Below, piece after piece: positions 14,978-23,894 of a stretch of DNA of 33,804 bases (position 1 is the stretch's first letter; every line of letters begins with the position of its first letter). The position numbers and the translations under genes are program-made. Under the pieces are notes generated by a model. That model worked only from the letters and a program-made list of their open reading frames with translations. It was not told where the DNA came from and searched no databases. Source of the stretch: Victivallales bacterium (GTDB taxonomy: Bacteria; Verrucomicrobiota; Lentisphaeria; Victivallales; UBA1829); contig JAEEQN010000034.1 of NCBI GenBank assembly GCA_016285345.1, positions 1 to 33,804 of the forward strand, given 5' to 3'.

Positions 14978-16582
14978 TTATTTCGCCTCGACCGTGTACA
15001 CCCAGCCGCCGTCCTTGCTCCAGGCGCGGCCGATGCGGACCGGGATCTGGCGCGTATCGGAGTTCGCGGAGAGTTTCGCGAGGATGCCTTCGAGCTCGTA
15101 GAGGTTGTCTTCGAGGTTGAGCTTCCGCGCGAGTTCGGCGGCGGAACCGGAGAACGGCACGATGGACGGAAGCGAAGCCTCAAGTCCGGTCAGGAGCTTG
15201 ATGACACCCTTGCTCGCGAGCTTGTACGCCTGCACGCCGGGCTGATGGAACGCGTTGATATGGATGAGTTCGGCGTAGGCCGCCACGGCGCGTTCGTACA
15301 GCGCGATGATCATGCCCAGGCAGAACGCGTTCACTTCGGGGATGCGCATTTCGATCACGCTGCGTCCGCGTCCGCGGAGCGCGTTGGAAAGGCCGGTCAG
15401 GAATCCGTGCAGATAGTCGCCCATGTCGATGCCGTCGGAGACGGGCGCGGGCGTGCTGTCCTTCAGGACCTCGATGAACGTGATGAAGAAGTCGTTGCGG
15501 CCGTCGTTGAGCTGCTGGATGAACGCGTGGGCGTCGGTGCCGCCCTTGTTGCCGAAGACGTTCAGGCCCTGGTGGACCACGTTGCCGTCCAGGTCGAGCT
15601 CCTTGCCCAGGCTCTCCATCACCAGCTGCTGCAGATAGCGCGACAGCAGGATCAGCCGGTCGGAATACGGCACGATGACCATGTTCCTGTCGCCCTTGCC
15701 GTTCCCGGCGATGTACCACATGGCGGACAGCATGTAGGCGGGGTTGTGCAGCAGCGCCGGATTGCGCGTGAGGGCGTCCATGTGGCACGCGCCTTCCAGC
15801 AGCGCGCCGAAGTCGATCCCGGCGAGCGCGGCGGGCAGATGCCCCACGATGCTGGTCTCGCTGGTGCGGCCGCCGATGGATTCCGCCATCTCGAACGTCT
15901 TCAGCCAGCCCTCGCGGGAGGCGTGCAGGTCGAGCTCGCTGCCCTTCATGGTGATGGCGCAGGCGTGCTTCGCGAACGGCAGTCCGGCCTTCGCGTAGGC
16001 GGTCTCGCAGAAGATCATGTTGTTCTTGGTCTCCTGCGTGCCGCCGGATTTGGAGATGTTCACGACGAGCGTGGTCTCCAGGTCGCACACGCGCATGGCG
16101 TCGGCGGCTCCCGCCGTGTCGGTGTTGTCGAGGAAATAGATCTTCAGGTTGCCGCCGCGCTGTTCTTCGCTGAGCTCGTTCCAGTACGGGCCGTTCAGCG
16201 CCATCTGGAGCAGCTGCGGCCCGAGCGCGGACCCGCCGATGCCGTTGATGATCGCGGACTGGAAACGCTTTCCGGTCGATCCGGTCAGCTTGCCGGCGCG
16301 GATGTCGGCGGCGAATTCCTCGACGTCGGCGAACTCGTTGCTGCCGGAATACACGGAGCGGTCGGTGAAATGCGTGACCTTGCGGTGTTCGTCCGGGTTC
16401 TTGATCTCGCCGCATTCGATCTTCTGCATTTCGGCGTGGACGGACGCGAACCGCGGCTCGATCGCCTGCAGGTCCTCGTCCTCGAATTTCATTCCGGCGA
16501 AGTTGATCTGGAACGACGATTCTCCGTCGATGATGGTATATTTATGGCAGCGTTCGATCCACATTGCGCTCTGTTCCGACAT
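14978..16582 (-). CDS. pgi: Glucose-6-phosphate isomerase
   Basis: Interconverts glucose-6-phosphate and fructose-6-phosphate in the cytoplasm. A 534-aa protein with the SIS-domain signatures of the family: GIGGSALGPQ (114-123), the phosphate-binding SKSGGTQET (177-185), VMESLGKELD with the catalytic Glu, GGTDAHAFIQQ with the catalytic His region, and HQPGVQAYK with the C-terminal Lys. Length is normal for the family. AAAGGA precedes the ATG and a strong promoter lies at 16646-16674, so it is likely a single-gene unit. With glgA nearby it serves central sugar metabolism, but the two are in separate transcription units. Confidence 0.95.
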   Translation of the reverse strand: MSEQSAMWIERCHKYTIIDGESSFQINFAGMKFEDEDLQAIEPRFASVHAEMQKIECGEIKNPDEHRKVTHFTDRSVYSGSNEFADVEEFAADIRAGKLTGSTGKRFQSAIINGIGGSALGPQLLQMALNGPYWNELSEEQRGGNLKIYFLDNTDTAGAADAMRVCDLETTLVVNISKSGGTQETKNNMIFCETAYAKAGLPFAKHACAITMKGSELDLHASREGWLKTFEMAESIGGRTSETSIVGHLPAALAGIDFGALLEGACHMDALTRNPALLHNPAYMLSAMWYIAGNGKGDRNMVIVPYSDRLILLSRYLQQLVMESLGKELDLDGNVVHQGLNVFGNKGGTDAHAFIQQLNDGRNDFFITFIEVLKDSTPAPVSDGIDMGDYLHGFLTGLSNALRGRGRSVIEMRIPEVNAFCLGMIIALYERAVAAYAELIHINAFHQPGVQAYKLASKGVIKLLTGLEASLPSIVPFSGSAAELARKLNLEDNLYELEGILAKLSANSDTRQIPVRIGRAWSKDGGWVYTVEAK

Positions 16583-16645
16583 AGGTCCGTCCTTTCAAAA
16601 CGATTCAGATAAAATGGCGGGTTCAAGTATAAAAGATATCCATAT

Positions 16646-16674
16646 AATATAGCACGCGAACACCATTTTATCAA
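16646..16674 (-). promoter_or_regulatory. Promoter of pgi
   Basis: On the minus strand: TTGATA (16674-16669), 17 bp, TATATT (16651-16646). It is 63 bases before the start codon. Confidence 0.75.
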
Positions 16675-16752
16675 GCTCGTTTCCAAGTTTTCCGCATCAA
16701 ATGCGCCGTACCCGGCTCCGCTCCGAAATCCTGTAAAACTATTAGATAACGC

Positions 16753-16781
16753 TTGACATTTCCGCGAACCCAGTGTATACT
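16753..16781 (+). promoter_or_regulatory. Promoter of the DUF4139 gene
   Basis: Perfect TTGACA (16753-16758), 17 bp, TATACT (16776-16781): close to the sigma-70 consensus. Transcription should start near 16788, about 50 bases before the ATG. Confidence 0.85.
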
Positions 16782-16838
16782 AATGCGTTATCACGCTTCG
16801 CATCCGGTTTTTCACCTCACAAGGAAGGATCCCCTGCC

Positions 16839-18698
16839 ATGAAAAAAATCCTGCTCGTCCTGCCGTGCGCCGCTGTCCTCAGTCTCGTTTTCACGGGCGT
16901 TTTCGCACCCGTCCCGCTCCACGGACAGTCCGCCCCGTCCGAAAAAGCCGAAAAGGACGCCGACAGGAAGGAACCCGACAATGCCCCGATCGTGAAGGTC
17001 TCGCTCTACAAAAACGGGTTCTGCTTCGTCACCCGCGAGATCGCGCCGCGCGTCTGGGACGAACCGCTCGTCCTGACCCGGAGCATCGCGCCCCGTCACG
17101 GCACGCTGTGGTTCGATTATCCGACGGCGAGGCTCCGCCGCACCACAGTTGAAAAATACGTCACGCCGGAACCCGCGCCCGCAGCGAAGAAGAACGATGC
17201 GCCGGGGTACCGTCCCGAATGGAGCACCATGACCGATGTCTTCGAGTGGCAGCAGGTCACGGTCCGTACCAAGGACGGCGAAAAGATATCCGGGCGCGTG
17301 GTCGGCAACCAGAAGCCGCTGCCGCAGGAACAGCCGAAGGAAACGCCCGTCGAGATCATGGACGAGCTTTCGGCGTACCGGTCCTCCTCCATGCCCGTCC
17401 GCATCACGTCCTCGGCCTCCACCGTGAAATCGCATTCCCCGTTCGGCGCGAGCTTCCTCACGATCGAAACCGAAGACGGGAATTTCATCGCCGTCCGCCA
17501 ATCCGACGTGGTGGAGATCAATGCGAAGAGCCTGTACGAGGGAGACGACGTCCCCCAGCCGCCGGAACCGAAGAAGATCAAACAGACCGAGGAGATCCAG
17601 ATCGTCGAAGCGACGATGGAAGATTACCGCCCCGTGCGGATGCGCTACCTGACCGAGGGGATCACCTGGTCGCCGTTCTATCGGCTGGACCTTTCCGATG
17701 AGGATGGGAAGGCCGGCGGAGGCAAGGTCATGGTCAGCGCCGCGGCGACGGTCATGAACAACTACAGCGATTTCGAGAACGCCGAAGTCGAGTTCATTTC
17801 CGGTTTCCCGAGCCTCGATTTCGCGTCCGTCGTTTCCGCCGTCGCGAAGAAGCTCCCCATGAGCACGTTCCTCCAGTCGCTCGCCAACCCGTCGGCGGGT
17901 ACCCCGAACTACATCCGCAACGCCACGTCCGGCATCCTGAGCCAGAGCGTGATGAGCCAGAGCGTGATGAGCAACGCGCGCCCGGTCGTCCAGATCGACA
18001 AGGACGACGAGCCGGCCGCGCCGCCGTCCAAGTGGTCCGCCTCCGGCATGGAGGACATCCAGTACAAGTCCGTCGGAAAGCTCACGATGAAGAAGGGCGA
18101 CGTCGTGTATCTCCCGGTCGCGACGAAAACGGCGGATTTCGAATACGTCACGACCTGGTCGGCTCCGCTTCAGGGCGAATTCTCGTTCGGGGAAAGCACG
18201 CCCGACACGAACGTCTGGAGCACGGTCCGTTTCCGCAATCCGTTCGATTTCGCCCTCACCACCGCCCCGTACGAGATCGAACGCGACGGAAAGATCCTCG
18301 GCCAGAGCACCGGATCCTGGTTCGGCGCGGGCGAACTCGCCTCCGTCAGGATCACGCACGCGCTGGGCGTCTCCTGCACCATGTCCCACTTCGAGAGCGG
18401 CAACCGCGAACGCGTCTTCCGCGTGCCGAGGGCGGAAGGTCTCTCCGAACTGCGCTACCGTTACCCGGATGTTACGGTCGAGCTTGCCCTCGTGAACCGC
18501 ACGGGAAAGGATGTGAAGATAAGCGTCGATTCCGTCTTCTTCGGCGAGCTGATCGAGGCGGACGAAAAACCGGCGAAGTCCGTCATGACGACCGACCGCA
18601 CCATGAACAGCAAGAACAAGCTCGTCTGGGACATCACCCTCCCCGCGAACAGCAAGAAGACGCTTACCTACACATACAAAGTCATCAAAGACCGCTAA
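16839..18698 (+). CDS. Exported DUF4139 domain protein
   Basis: A 619-aa protein with a signal peptide (MKK, hydrophobic core to about 24, likely cleavage near HGQSA at 30-34), so it is periplasmic or surface-exposed. The central and C-terminal part matches DUF4139: MRYLTEGITWSPFYRLDLSD (about 266-285), a beta-rich body and a final LTYTYKV. The related MuiA-type proteins have an N-terminal DUF4140 domain, which I do not see. A short perfect repeat (SQSVMSQSVMS, near 369) is present. The ATG at 16839 is chosen for the AAGGAAGG just upstream and for the signal peptide; an upstream start would overlap the promoter. Role unknown; the family is thought to be structural or adhesive rather than enzymatic. 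Confidence 0.8.
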   Translation: MKKILLVLPCAAVLSLVFTGVFAPVPLHGQSAPSEKAEKDADRKEPDNAPIVKVSLYKNGFCFVTREIAPRVWDEPLVLTRSIAPRHGTLWFDYPTARLRRTTVEKYVTPEPAPAAKKNDAPGYRPEWSTMTDVFEWQQVTVRTKDGEKISGRVVGNQKPLPQEQPKETPVEIMDELSAYRSSSMPVRITSSASTVKSHSPFGASFLTIETEDGNFIAVRQSDVVEINAKSLYEGDDVPQPPEPKKIKQTEEIQIVEATMEDYRPVRMRYLTEGITWSPFYRLDLSDEDGKAGGGKVMVSAAATVMNNYSDFENAEVEFISGFPSLDFASVVSAVAKKLPMSTFLQSLANPSAGTPNYIRNATSGILSQSVMSQSVMSNARPVVQIDKDDEPAAPPSKWSASGMEDIQYKSVGKLTMKKGDVVYLPVATKTADFEYVTTWSAPLQGEFSFGESTPDTNVWSTVRFRNPFDFALTTAPYEIERDGKILGQSTGSWFGAGELASVRITHALGVSCTMSHFESGNRERVFRVPRAEGLSELRYRYPDVTVELALVNRTGKDVKISVDSVFFGELIEADEKPAKSVMTTDRTMNSKNKLVWDITLPANSKKTLTYTYKVIKDR

Positions 18699-18742
18699 CA
18701 CCGCAAGCGGTGCTGTAGTAGTGTGCGGCTACGCTCGCACAC
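18698..18742 (+). repeat. 45-bp intergenic two-hairpin repeat, copy 2
   Basis: Starts at the last base of the DUF4139 stop codon, as the other copy does after the response regulator. It keeps the CACCG-CAAG-CGGTG hairpin exactly. The second stem is GTGTGCG (18721-18727) with CGCACAC (18736-18742), whereas copy 1 has GTGCGCG/CGCGCAC: a paired C-to-T and G-to-A change that preserves pairing. Confidence 0.7.
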
Positions 18743-18763
18743 GTTATCAACTCTGCCTACTAT

Positions 18764-18797
18764 GCTCACACGGGCAATAATACACGTGTGGGCATTT
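18764..18797 (+). terminator. Probable terminator after the DUF4139 gene
   Basis: GCTCACACG (18764-18772) pairs with CGTGTGGGC (18785-18793), 9 bp with one U-G pair and a 12-base loop. A short T run (ATTTT) follows. The T run is weak, so this is less sure than the other terminators. Confidence 0.5.
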
Positions 18798-18808
18798 TCC
18801 ATTTCTGC

Positions 18809-18837
18809 TTGAAAAACGCCCGCCCGCGGAGTATATT
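18809..18837 (+). promoter_or_regulatory. Promoter of the rhomboid gene
   Basis: TTGAAA (18809-18814), 17 bp, TATATT (18832-18837), 40 bases before the ATG at 18878. Confidence 0.75.
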
Positions 18838-18877
18838 ATTGTTTGCGAAAACGTTTTTTGACAGGAGATACAGGATC

Positions 18878-19795
18878 ATGCTGGATGACAGAGACTATAT
18901 GAGACGGCGGCCCGAACCGGAGAACACGTTTCAGACCGGGCTGAAATGCGTGTACGCGCTGATCGCGATCAACGTCGTGGCGTTTATTCTCACGCTGGGA
19001 CAGCGCGAATTCGCGATCAACGAGCTCTGGCTCAGTCCGGACCACTTCATCGGCGGAATGTTCTGGCAGCCGCTGACCGCGATGTTCATGCACGACGGCA
19101 TCTCGCATATCCTGTTCAACATGTGGGGTCTCTACATCTTTGGCGGCATCGTCGCGCCGCGTCTCGGCGGCAAGGCGTTCCTCGGACTCTACCTCTCCAC
19201 CGGCCTGCTCGGCAACATGGTCTGGCTGGCGGCGGCGTGGAACAGTCCGGCGGTGCTCTGCGGCGCGAGCGGCGCGGTCATGGCGGTCACGGCAGCGGCC
19301 GCGGTCATGGCGCCGGAGACGCCGATGCTCCTGCTCTTCATCCCGTTCCCGATCAAGCTCAGGACCATGGCGATCGTCTTCTTCGTCCTGGAGATCGTCA
19401 TGGAAATCACGGGCAGACAGCCCGGCGTGGCGAACCTCGTCCACATCGTCGGCTTCGTCGGCGGCTATCTCTTCATCAAGTTCTTCTTCCGCCGCGAAAT
19501 GCTCTGGGATCCCCTCGCCTCCCTCGGCGGCCGCCGCGGATACCGTCAGCCGCCAAACAGAAACTCCGGCGCAGGCAACGCCTCCGGCTGGACCTACCAC
19601 CGCCGCCCGGACCGCGAGCCCGACTACGGCCCGAACTTCAGCACGGGCTCCAACTACGGGTTCAACGGCACGCGCGTCTCCCAGCGCGAGCTTGACTATC
19701 TGCTCGACAAGATTTCCCGTTCCGGCATCAACAGCCTGACCGAACAGGAGCTTCAGCGCCTGAAACAGGCACGCGAGGAAATGCGCCGCTCCTGA
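18878..19795 (+). CDS. Rhomboid family intramembrane serine protease
   Basis: A 305-aa membrane protein with about six helices between 23 and 205. The catalytic Ser is S131 in CGASGAV and the His is H189 in VHIVGFVGGY; H77 and N81 in SHILFNMWG fit the oxyanion region. It should cleave membrane proteins within the bilayer. The C-terminal ~100 residues are soluble: a Gly/Asn/Arg-rich stretch, then a short helical module (about 268-303, ELDYLLDKI...SLTEQELQRL) like the SHOCT-type tail seen in other rhomboids. AGGAG at 18863-18867 sets the start at 18878; a longer start would include the promoter. glgA follows after 68 bases without a clear terminator or promoter, so read-through is likely. Confidence 0.9.
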   Translation: MLDDRDYMRRRPEPENTFQTGLKCVYALIAINVVAFILTLGQREFAINELWLSPDHFIGGMFWQPLTAMFMHDGISHILFNMWGLYIFGGIVAPRLGGKAFLGLYLSTGLLGNMVWLAAAWNSPAVLCGASGAVMAVTAAAAVMAPETPMLLLFIPFPIKLRTMAIVFFVLEIVMEITGRQPGVANLVHIVGFVGGYLFIKFFFRREMLWDPLASLGGRRGYRQPPNRNSGAGNASGWTYHRRPDREPDYGPNFSTGSNYGFNGTRVSQRELDYLLDKISRSGINSLTEQELQRLKQAREEMRRS

Positions 19796-19863
19796 GTTCA
19801 TCTCCCCCAAAAGAAACCATTCTCCCCTACCCCATCCCCGATTCACACCGAAAGGAACCGCAA

Positions 19864-21330
19864 ATGAAAATCTTCTGGGTCACCAGCGAAGCCACTCCCT
19901 ACGCGAAAACCGGCGGCCTCGCCGACGTCTCCGGCGCCCTGCCGGAAGCCCTCGCCAAACGCGGACACCAGGTCACGGTCTTCATGCCGTTTTACCGCCA
20001 GCAGATGGGGAAACTCAACCTCAAATTCGACGAACGCCTCGACCTCATCGGCATCCCGTTCGGGCCGGGCATGGAATGGGCGGGCGTCAACATCCTGAAG
20101 ATCAATAAAAACCTCACGTTCATGTTCCTGGAGTACGACCGTTTCTTCGACCGGCCGCGCCTCTACGACTGGGACGGGAGGGAATACGACGACAACGCCG
20201 AGCGGTTCGCGTTCTTCTGCCGCGCCGCCATGGAGGTCGCCGTGCTCCGCAAGCTCAATCCTGACATCCTGCACGTGAACGACTGGCACGCCGCGCTGTG
20301 CAGCGTGTACCTGAAGAGCGACTACTACCGCACGCTCCCGGCGTTCCAGAAATGCCGCAGCGCGCTCACGATCCACAACATCGGCTACCAGGGCATCTTC
20401 CCGAAGGAGAAACTGTACTGGACCGGGCTGGGCTGGGACTTCTTCAACTACACCTGCCTCGAGTTCCACGACTGCCTCAACTACCTCCACGGCGGCATCA
20501 TGACCTCCGACATGGTGAACGCCGTCAGCCCGACCTACGCGTCCGAGATCCTCTCGCCCGAGTACGGATTCGGGCTCGACGCCTCGCTCCGGCACGTCGC
20601 CGCGCGCGGCAGGCTCCGCGGCATCCTGAACGGCATCGACGTGGACGAATGGGATCCCGCGAAGGACAGGACGCTGCCCGCCATGTTCACGCCCGACGAC
20701 CTCTCCGGCAAAGCCGTCTGCAAGGCGGCGCTTCAGGAGCAGTTCGGGCTGAAGCAGGATCCCGACGTGCCGCTCTTCGCCACGATCTCGCGCTTCGCCG
20801 AACAGAAGGGGCTGGACGTCTTCGCGCGCGGCCTCGAATACCTCGCGCAGAACTTCGACATGCAGTTCGTGGTGATCGGCAGCGGCGACATGTACCTCGA
20901 AAACTGGTTCCGCTACCTCGCCGGGAAGTTCCCCGGCAAGATCGGCGTGTACATCGGATACGCCAGCCAGGCCACCGCGCACCTCACTGAGGCGGGCGCC
21001 GACTTCTTCGTCATGCCGTCCCGCTACGAGCCGTGCGGCCTCAACCAGATGTACAGCATGCGCTACGGCACACTTCCGATCGTCCGCAGCACCGGCGGCC
21101 TCGCCGACACCGTGATCAACCTCGACAACGACAAGTCTCCCGCGACCGGCTTCGTCTTCTTCGACCTCAACTCCATGGCGCTCAACAACACCATCACGTG
21201 GGCTGCGAACGTCCGCAAGGGCAAACCGGAAATATTCAATAAGATGATCCGCCGCGCCATGATCGCCGATTTCTCCTGGAACCGCACCGCCGGAAACTAT
21301 GAGCGGCTGTACGAAGATGCGCACCAGTGA
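19864..21330 (+). CDS. glgA: Glycogen synthase (ADP-glucose type, GT5)
   Basis: Elongates alpha-1,4-glucan from ADP-glucose in the cytoplasm. A 488-aa GT-B enzyme of normal length. The N-terminal ADP-glucose site is KTGGLADVSGALP (15-27), and the C-terminal domain carries the catalytic Glu region in PSRYEPCGLNQMYSMRYG followed by STGGLADTV. An AAAGGAA stands just before the ATG at 19864. The 3' end overlaps queA by 14 bases, so glgA, queA and uvrC form one transcription unit though their functions differ. Confidence 0.95.
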   Translation: MKIFWVTSEATPYAKTGGLADVSGALPEALAKRGHQVTVFMPFYRQQMGKLNLKFDERLDLIGIPFGPGMEWAGVNILKINKNLTFMFLEYDRFFDRPRLYDWDGREYDDNAERFAFFCRAAMEVAVLRKLNPDILHVNDWHAALCSVYLKSDYYRTLPAFQKCRSALTIHNIGYQGIFPKEKLYWTGLGWDFFNYTCLEFHDCLNYLHGGIMTSDMVNAVSPTYASEILSPEYGFGLDASLRHVAARGRLRGILNGIDVDEWDPAKDRTLPAMFTPDDLSGKAVCKAALQEQFGLKQDPDVPLFATISRFAEQKGLDVFARGLEYLAQNFDMQFVVIGSGDMYLENWFRYLAGKFPGKIGVYIGYASQATAHLTEAGADFFVMPSRYEPCGLNQMYSMRYGTLPIVRSTGGLADTVINLDNDKSPATGFVFFDLNSMALNNTITWAANVRKGKPEIFNKMIRRAMIADFSWNRTAGNYERLYEDAHQ

Positions 21331-22369
21331 TTTCGACTACGAACTCCCCGAGGAACTGATCGCGCAGGAGCCCTCGCAGGTGCGCGGCGCGGACCGCATG
21401 CTCGTGCTCGACCCGGCGACCTCGGACGTCTCGATCGGGATGTTCGAATCGCTCCCGGACTATCTGCGGCCCGGCGACGCCATCGTGCTGAACAACACCC
21501 GCGTGATCCCGGCGCGCATGTTCGCGCGCAAGGAATCCACCGGCGCGGAAGTCGAGCTGTTCTACCTGAATCCCGATACCGAAGGCCGCTGGATCTGTCT
21601 GGCGCGCGGCGCGAAACGCCTCAAAGAGGGCACATTGCTGAGGTTGCGCACCTCCGGCGGCGAACTCTCCCCGTACCGTGTGACGGTCGCCGGGAAGCTC
21701 CCCGACGGCTCGTGCGTAATCGACCTCACCGGAAATGATCCGCAGGAGGTTTTCGCCGCCTGCGGACACCTCCCCCTGCCCCCGTACATCAAACGTCCCG
21801 ACCAGCCGCTCGACAGCGACCGCTACCAGACGATCTACGCCCAATGCAAGGGCGCGGTCGCGGCTCCGACCGCCGGACTGCATTTCACCGAAAAGACGTT
21901 CGCGGCGCTGAAGGAAAAAGGTGTGGGACGCGTCGAGCTCACGCTTCACGTCGGCGCGGGCACGTTCAAGCCCGTGTCCGAAGACAACATCGAGGACCAT
22001 CCGATGCACGCGGAGTATTTCGTCTTTACGCCGGAGGCCGCCGGACGCCTCAACCGCGTCCGCGCAGCCGGGGGCCGCATCCTCGCCGTCGGCACCACCT
22101 CGCTCCGCACGCTCGAATCCTGCGTGGACGACCGCGGCGTCTTCACGCCCCGCACCGGCGAGACGTCTATCTACATCTACCCGCCGTACCGCATCAAGTC
22201 CGCCGACATGCTCCTCACGAACTTCCATCTGCCGAAAAGCACGCTCCTCATGCTCGTGTCCGCGTTCGCCGGCATGGAGCCGATCCGCAAAGCCTACCGC
22301 GTCGCCGTGCGGGAACGCATGAAGTTCTTCAGCTACGGCGACTGCATGCTGATCACCGGGCGCGTCTGA
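21317..22369 (+). CDS. queA: tRNA preQ1(34) S-adenosylmethionine ribosyltransferase-isomerase
   Basis: Transfers and rearranges the ribosyl part of SAM onto preQ1 in tRNA to give epoxyqueuosine. A 350-aa protein with the family's N-terminal DFDYELPEELIAQEP, RVIPARMF, GHLPLPPYIKR, the region AAPTAGLHFTE and C-terminal TNFHLPKSTLLMLVSAF. The ATG at 21317 is chosen because family homology begins right after it; this start lies inside glgA (14-base overlap), which implies translational coupling. No other queuosine gene is in the window. Confidence 0.95.
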   Translation: MRTSDFDYELPEELIAQEPSQVRGADRMLVLDPATSDVSIGMFESLPDYLRPGDAIVLNNTRVIPARMFARKESTGAEVELFYLNPDTEGRWICLARGAKRLKEGTLLRLRTSGGELSPYRVTVAGKLPDGSCVIDLTGNDPQEVFAACGHLPLPPYIKRPDQPLDSDRYQTIYAQCKGAVAAPTAGLHFTEKTFAALKEKGVGRVELTLHVGAGTFKPVSEDNIEDHPMHAEYFVFTPEAAGRLNRVRAAGGRILAVGTTSLRTLESCVDDRGVFTPRTGETSIYIYPPYRIKSADMLLTNFHLPKSTLLMLVSAFAGMEPIRKAYRVAVRERMKFFSYGDCMLITGRV

Positions 22370-22396
22370 GCGGACGGAGGGGGAACGGAGGCGCGC

Positions 22397-23893
22397 ATGT
22401 CGAAACTGCATCCCGAGTTCAGGCCGTCGGACATCCCGGACAAGCCGGGCTGCTACATCTACCGCGACCGCTTCGGCACGGTCATTTACGTGGGCAAGGC
22501 GGCGAACCTGCGGCGGCGCATGAGCCAGTATTTCCAGGACTCGCGCATCCGCACCGCCGACCCGAAACTCCGCTCGCTGATCCACTCCATCGCCACGTGG
22601 GAGACCGTCACGGTCCGAACCGAGGACGAGGCGCTGATCCTCGAATCCCGCCTCATCAAGGAGTACGCGCCGCACTACAATGTGCTCATGCGCGACGACA
22701 AGCGATACCTGATGCTGAAGATCGACCCCGCCGAGACGTTCCCGCGCCTCCGGTTCGCCCGCCTCAAGAAGGACGATTCCTGCCTCTACTTCGGGCCGTT
22801 TCCGAAGGGCGGCGCGCTTCACCTCACCGCCGACTTCCTCGTGCGGCATTTCGGCATCCGCGTGTGCCGCTGCGCCGAGCCGGGACCGGAGGACCGCGCG
22901 CACTGTCTGGCGGGGACCGTCCGCGACTGCTGCCGTCCGTGCGTGGGCGAGGTCACGAAGGAGGAATACGACGAGCGCGTGAAGAAGCTGATCGACGTGC
23001 TGAACGGGCACATCGGCGAGGTCGCCGCGATCCTGAAGCAGCGCATGACCGAGGCCGCCGCGAAACAGCAGTTCGAGAAGGCAGCCAATCTCCGCGATGT
23101 CGCCGACAACCTCGACTGTCTCTACGCCGGACGCCGCCGCAACCTCGCGAACGTCAAAATCCCGTCCCTCGACACCGGGGAAGGCGCGGTGAAGGAGCTC
23201 GGCGAGGAGCTGTGCCTCCCCGTCATGCCCGAAAACATCGAGTGCTTCGACATCTCGAACATCTCCGGCACGCTCGCAGTCGCCAGTATGGTGCACTTCA
23301 CCGGAGGCCGTCCCGACAAGAAGAAATACCGCCGCTTCCGCATCCGCACGGTCGAGGGGCCGAACGACTTCGCCATGATGAAGGAGGCGGTCACGCGGCA
23401 TTTTACCCGTCTCATGGAGGAAGGCCGTCCCCTGCCCGACCTGCTCATGGTCGACGGCGGCAAGGGCCAGCTCTCCAGCGCCATCGACGCGCTCGTCGCG
23501 ATCCATTGTCCGCCGTTCCCGGTCATCGGCCTCGCGAAAAAACACGAGGAGGTCTTCATCCCCGGCGAATCCGAGTCCGTCCGCCTGCCGCTGGACAGCG
23601 CCGCGGTCAAGCTCCTGCAGGCTGTCCGCGACGAGGCGCACCGGTTCGCCATCACCTACCACCGCGAGCTCAGACTGAAGACCATCCGCGATTCCCTGCT
23701 GGACGAGATCGAGGGGATCGGCGAGGCGAGAAAAGCCGCGCTCCTGCGGGAATTCGGGTCCGTCCGCGCTCTCCGCAGCGCCACGGCCGAGGAGATCGCG
23801 TCCCGCGTGAACGGCATCGGCGTCGAGTTCGCGCGCACCATCCGCGACTATCTGGACAAGCACGCCTCCGACGGTTCGGTCGATCCGCTGTAA
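22397..23893 (+). CDS. uvrC: Excision nuclease subunit UvrC, compact form
   Basis: Makes both incisions in nucleotide excision repair with UvrB. A 498-aa protein, about 100 residues shorter than usual. The N-terminal GIY-YIG nuclease is present (GCYIY 18-22, YVGK 31-34, R39). A UVR motif lies near 211-240 (RMTEAAAKQQFEKAANLRD). The RNase H-like nuclease keeps its four catalytic residues, D285, D324, D353 and H415, in CFDIS, NDFAMM, VDGGKGQ and DEAHRF. Two helix-hairpin-helix motifs end the protein (about 437-495). The missing part is the segment between the UVR motif and the RNase H-like domain. Since all catalytic residues remain it is probably active. It meets the next gene tail to tail with one base between stops. 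Confidence 0.93.
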   Translation: MSKLHPEFRPSDIPDKPGCYIYRDRFGTVIYVGKAANLRRRMSQYFQDSRIRTADPKLRSLIHSIATWETVTVRTEDEALILESRLIKEYAPHYNVLMRDDKRYLMLKIDPAETFPRLRFARLKKDDSCLYFGPFPKGGALHLTADFLVRHFGIRVCRCAEPGPEDRAHCLAGTVRDCCRPCVGEVTKEEYDERVKKLIDVLNGHIGEVAAILKQRMTEAAAKQQFEKAANLRDVADNLDCLYAGRRRNLANVKIPSLDTGEGAVKELGEELCLPVMPENIECFDISNISGTLAVASMVHFTGGRPDKKKYRRFRIRTVEGPNDFAMMKEAVTRHFTRLMEEGRPLPDLLMVDGGKGQLSSAIDALVAIHCPPFPVIGLAKKHEEVFIPGESESVRLPLDSAAVKLLQAVRDEAHRFAITYHRELRLKTIRDSLLDEIEGIGEARKAALLREFGSVRALRSATAEEIASRVNGIGVEFARTIRDYLDKHASDGSVDPL

Positions 23894-23894
23894 T

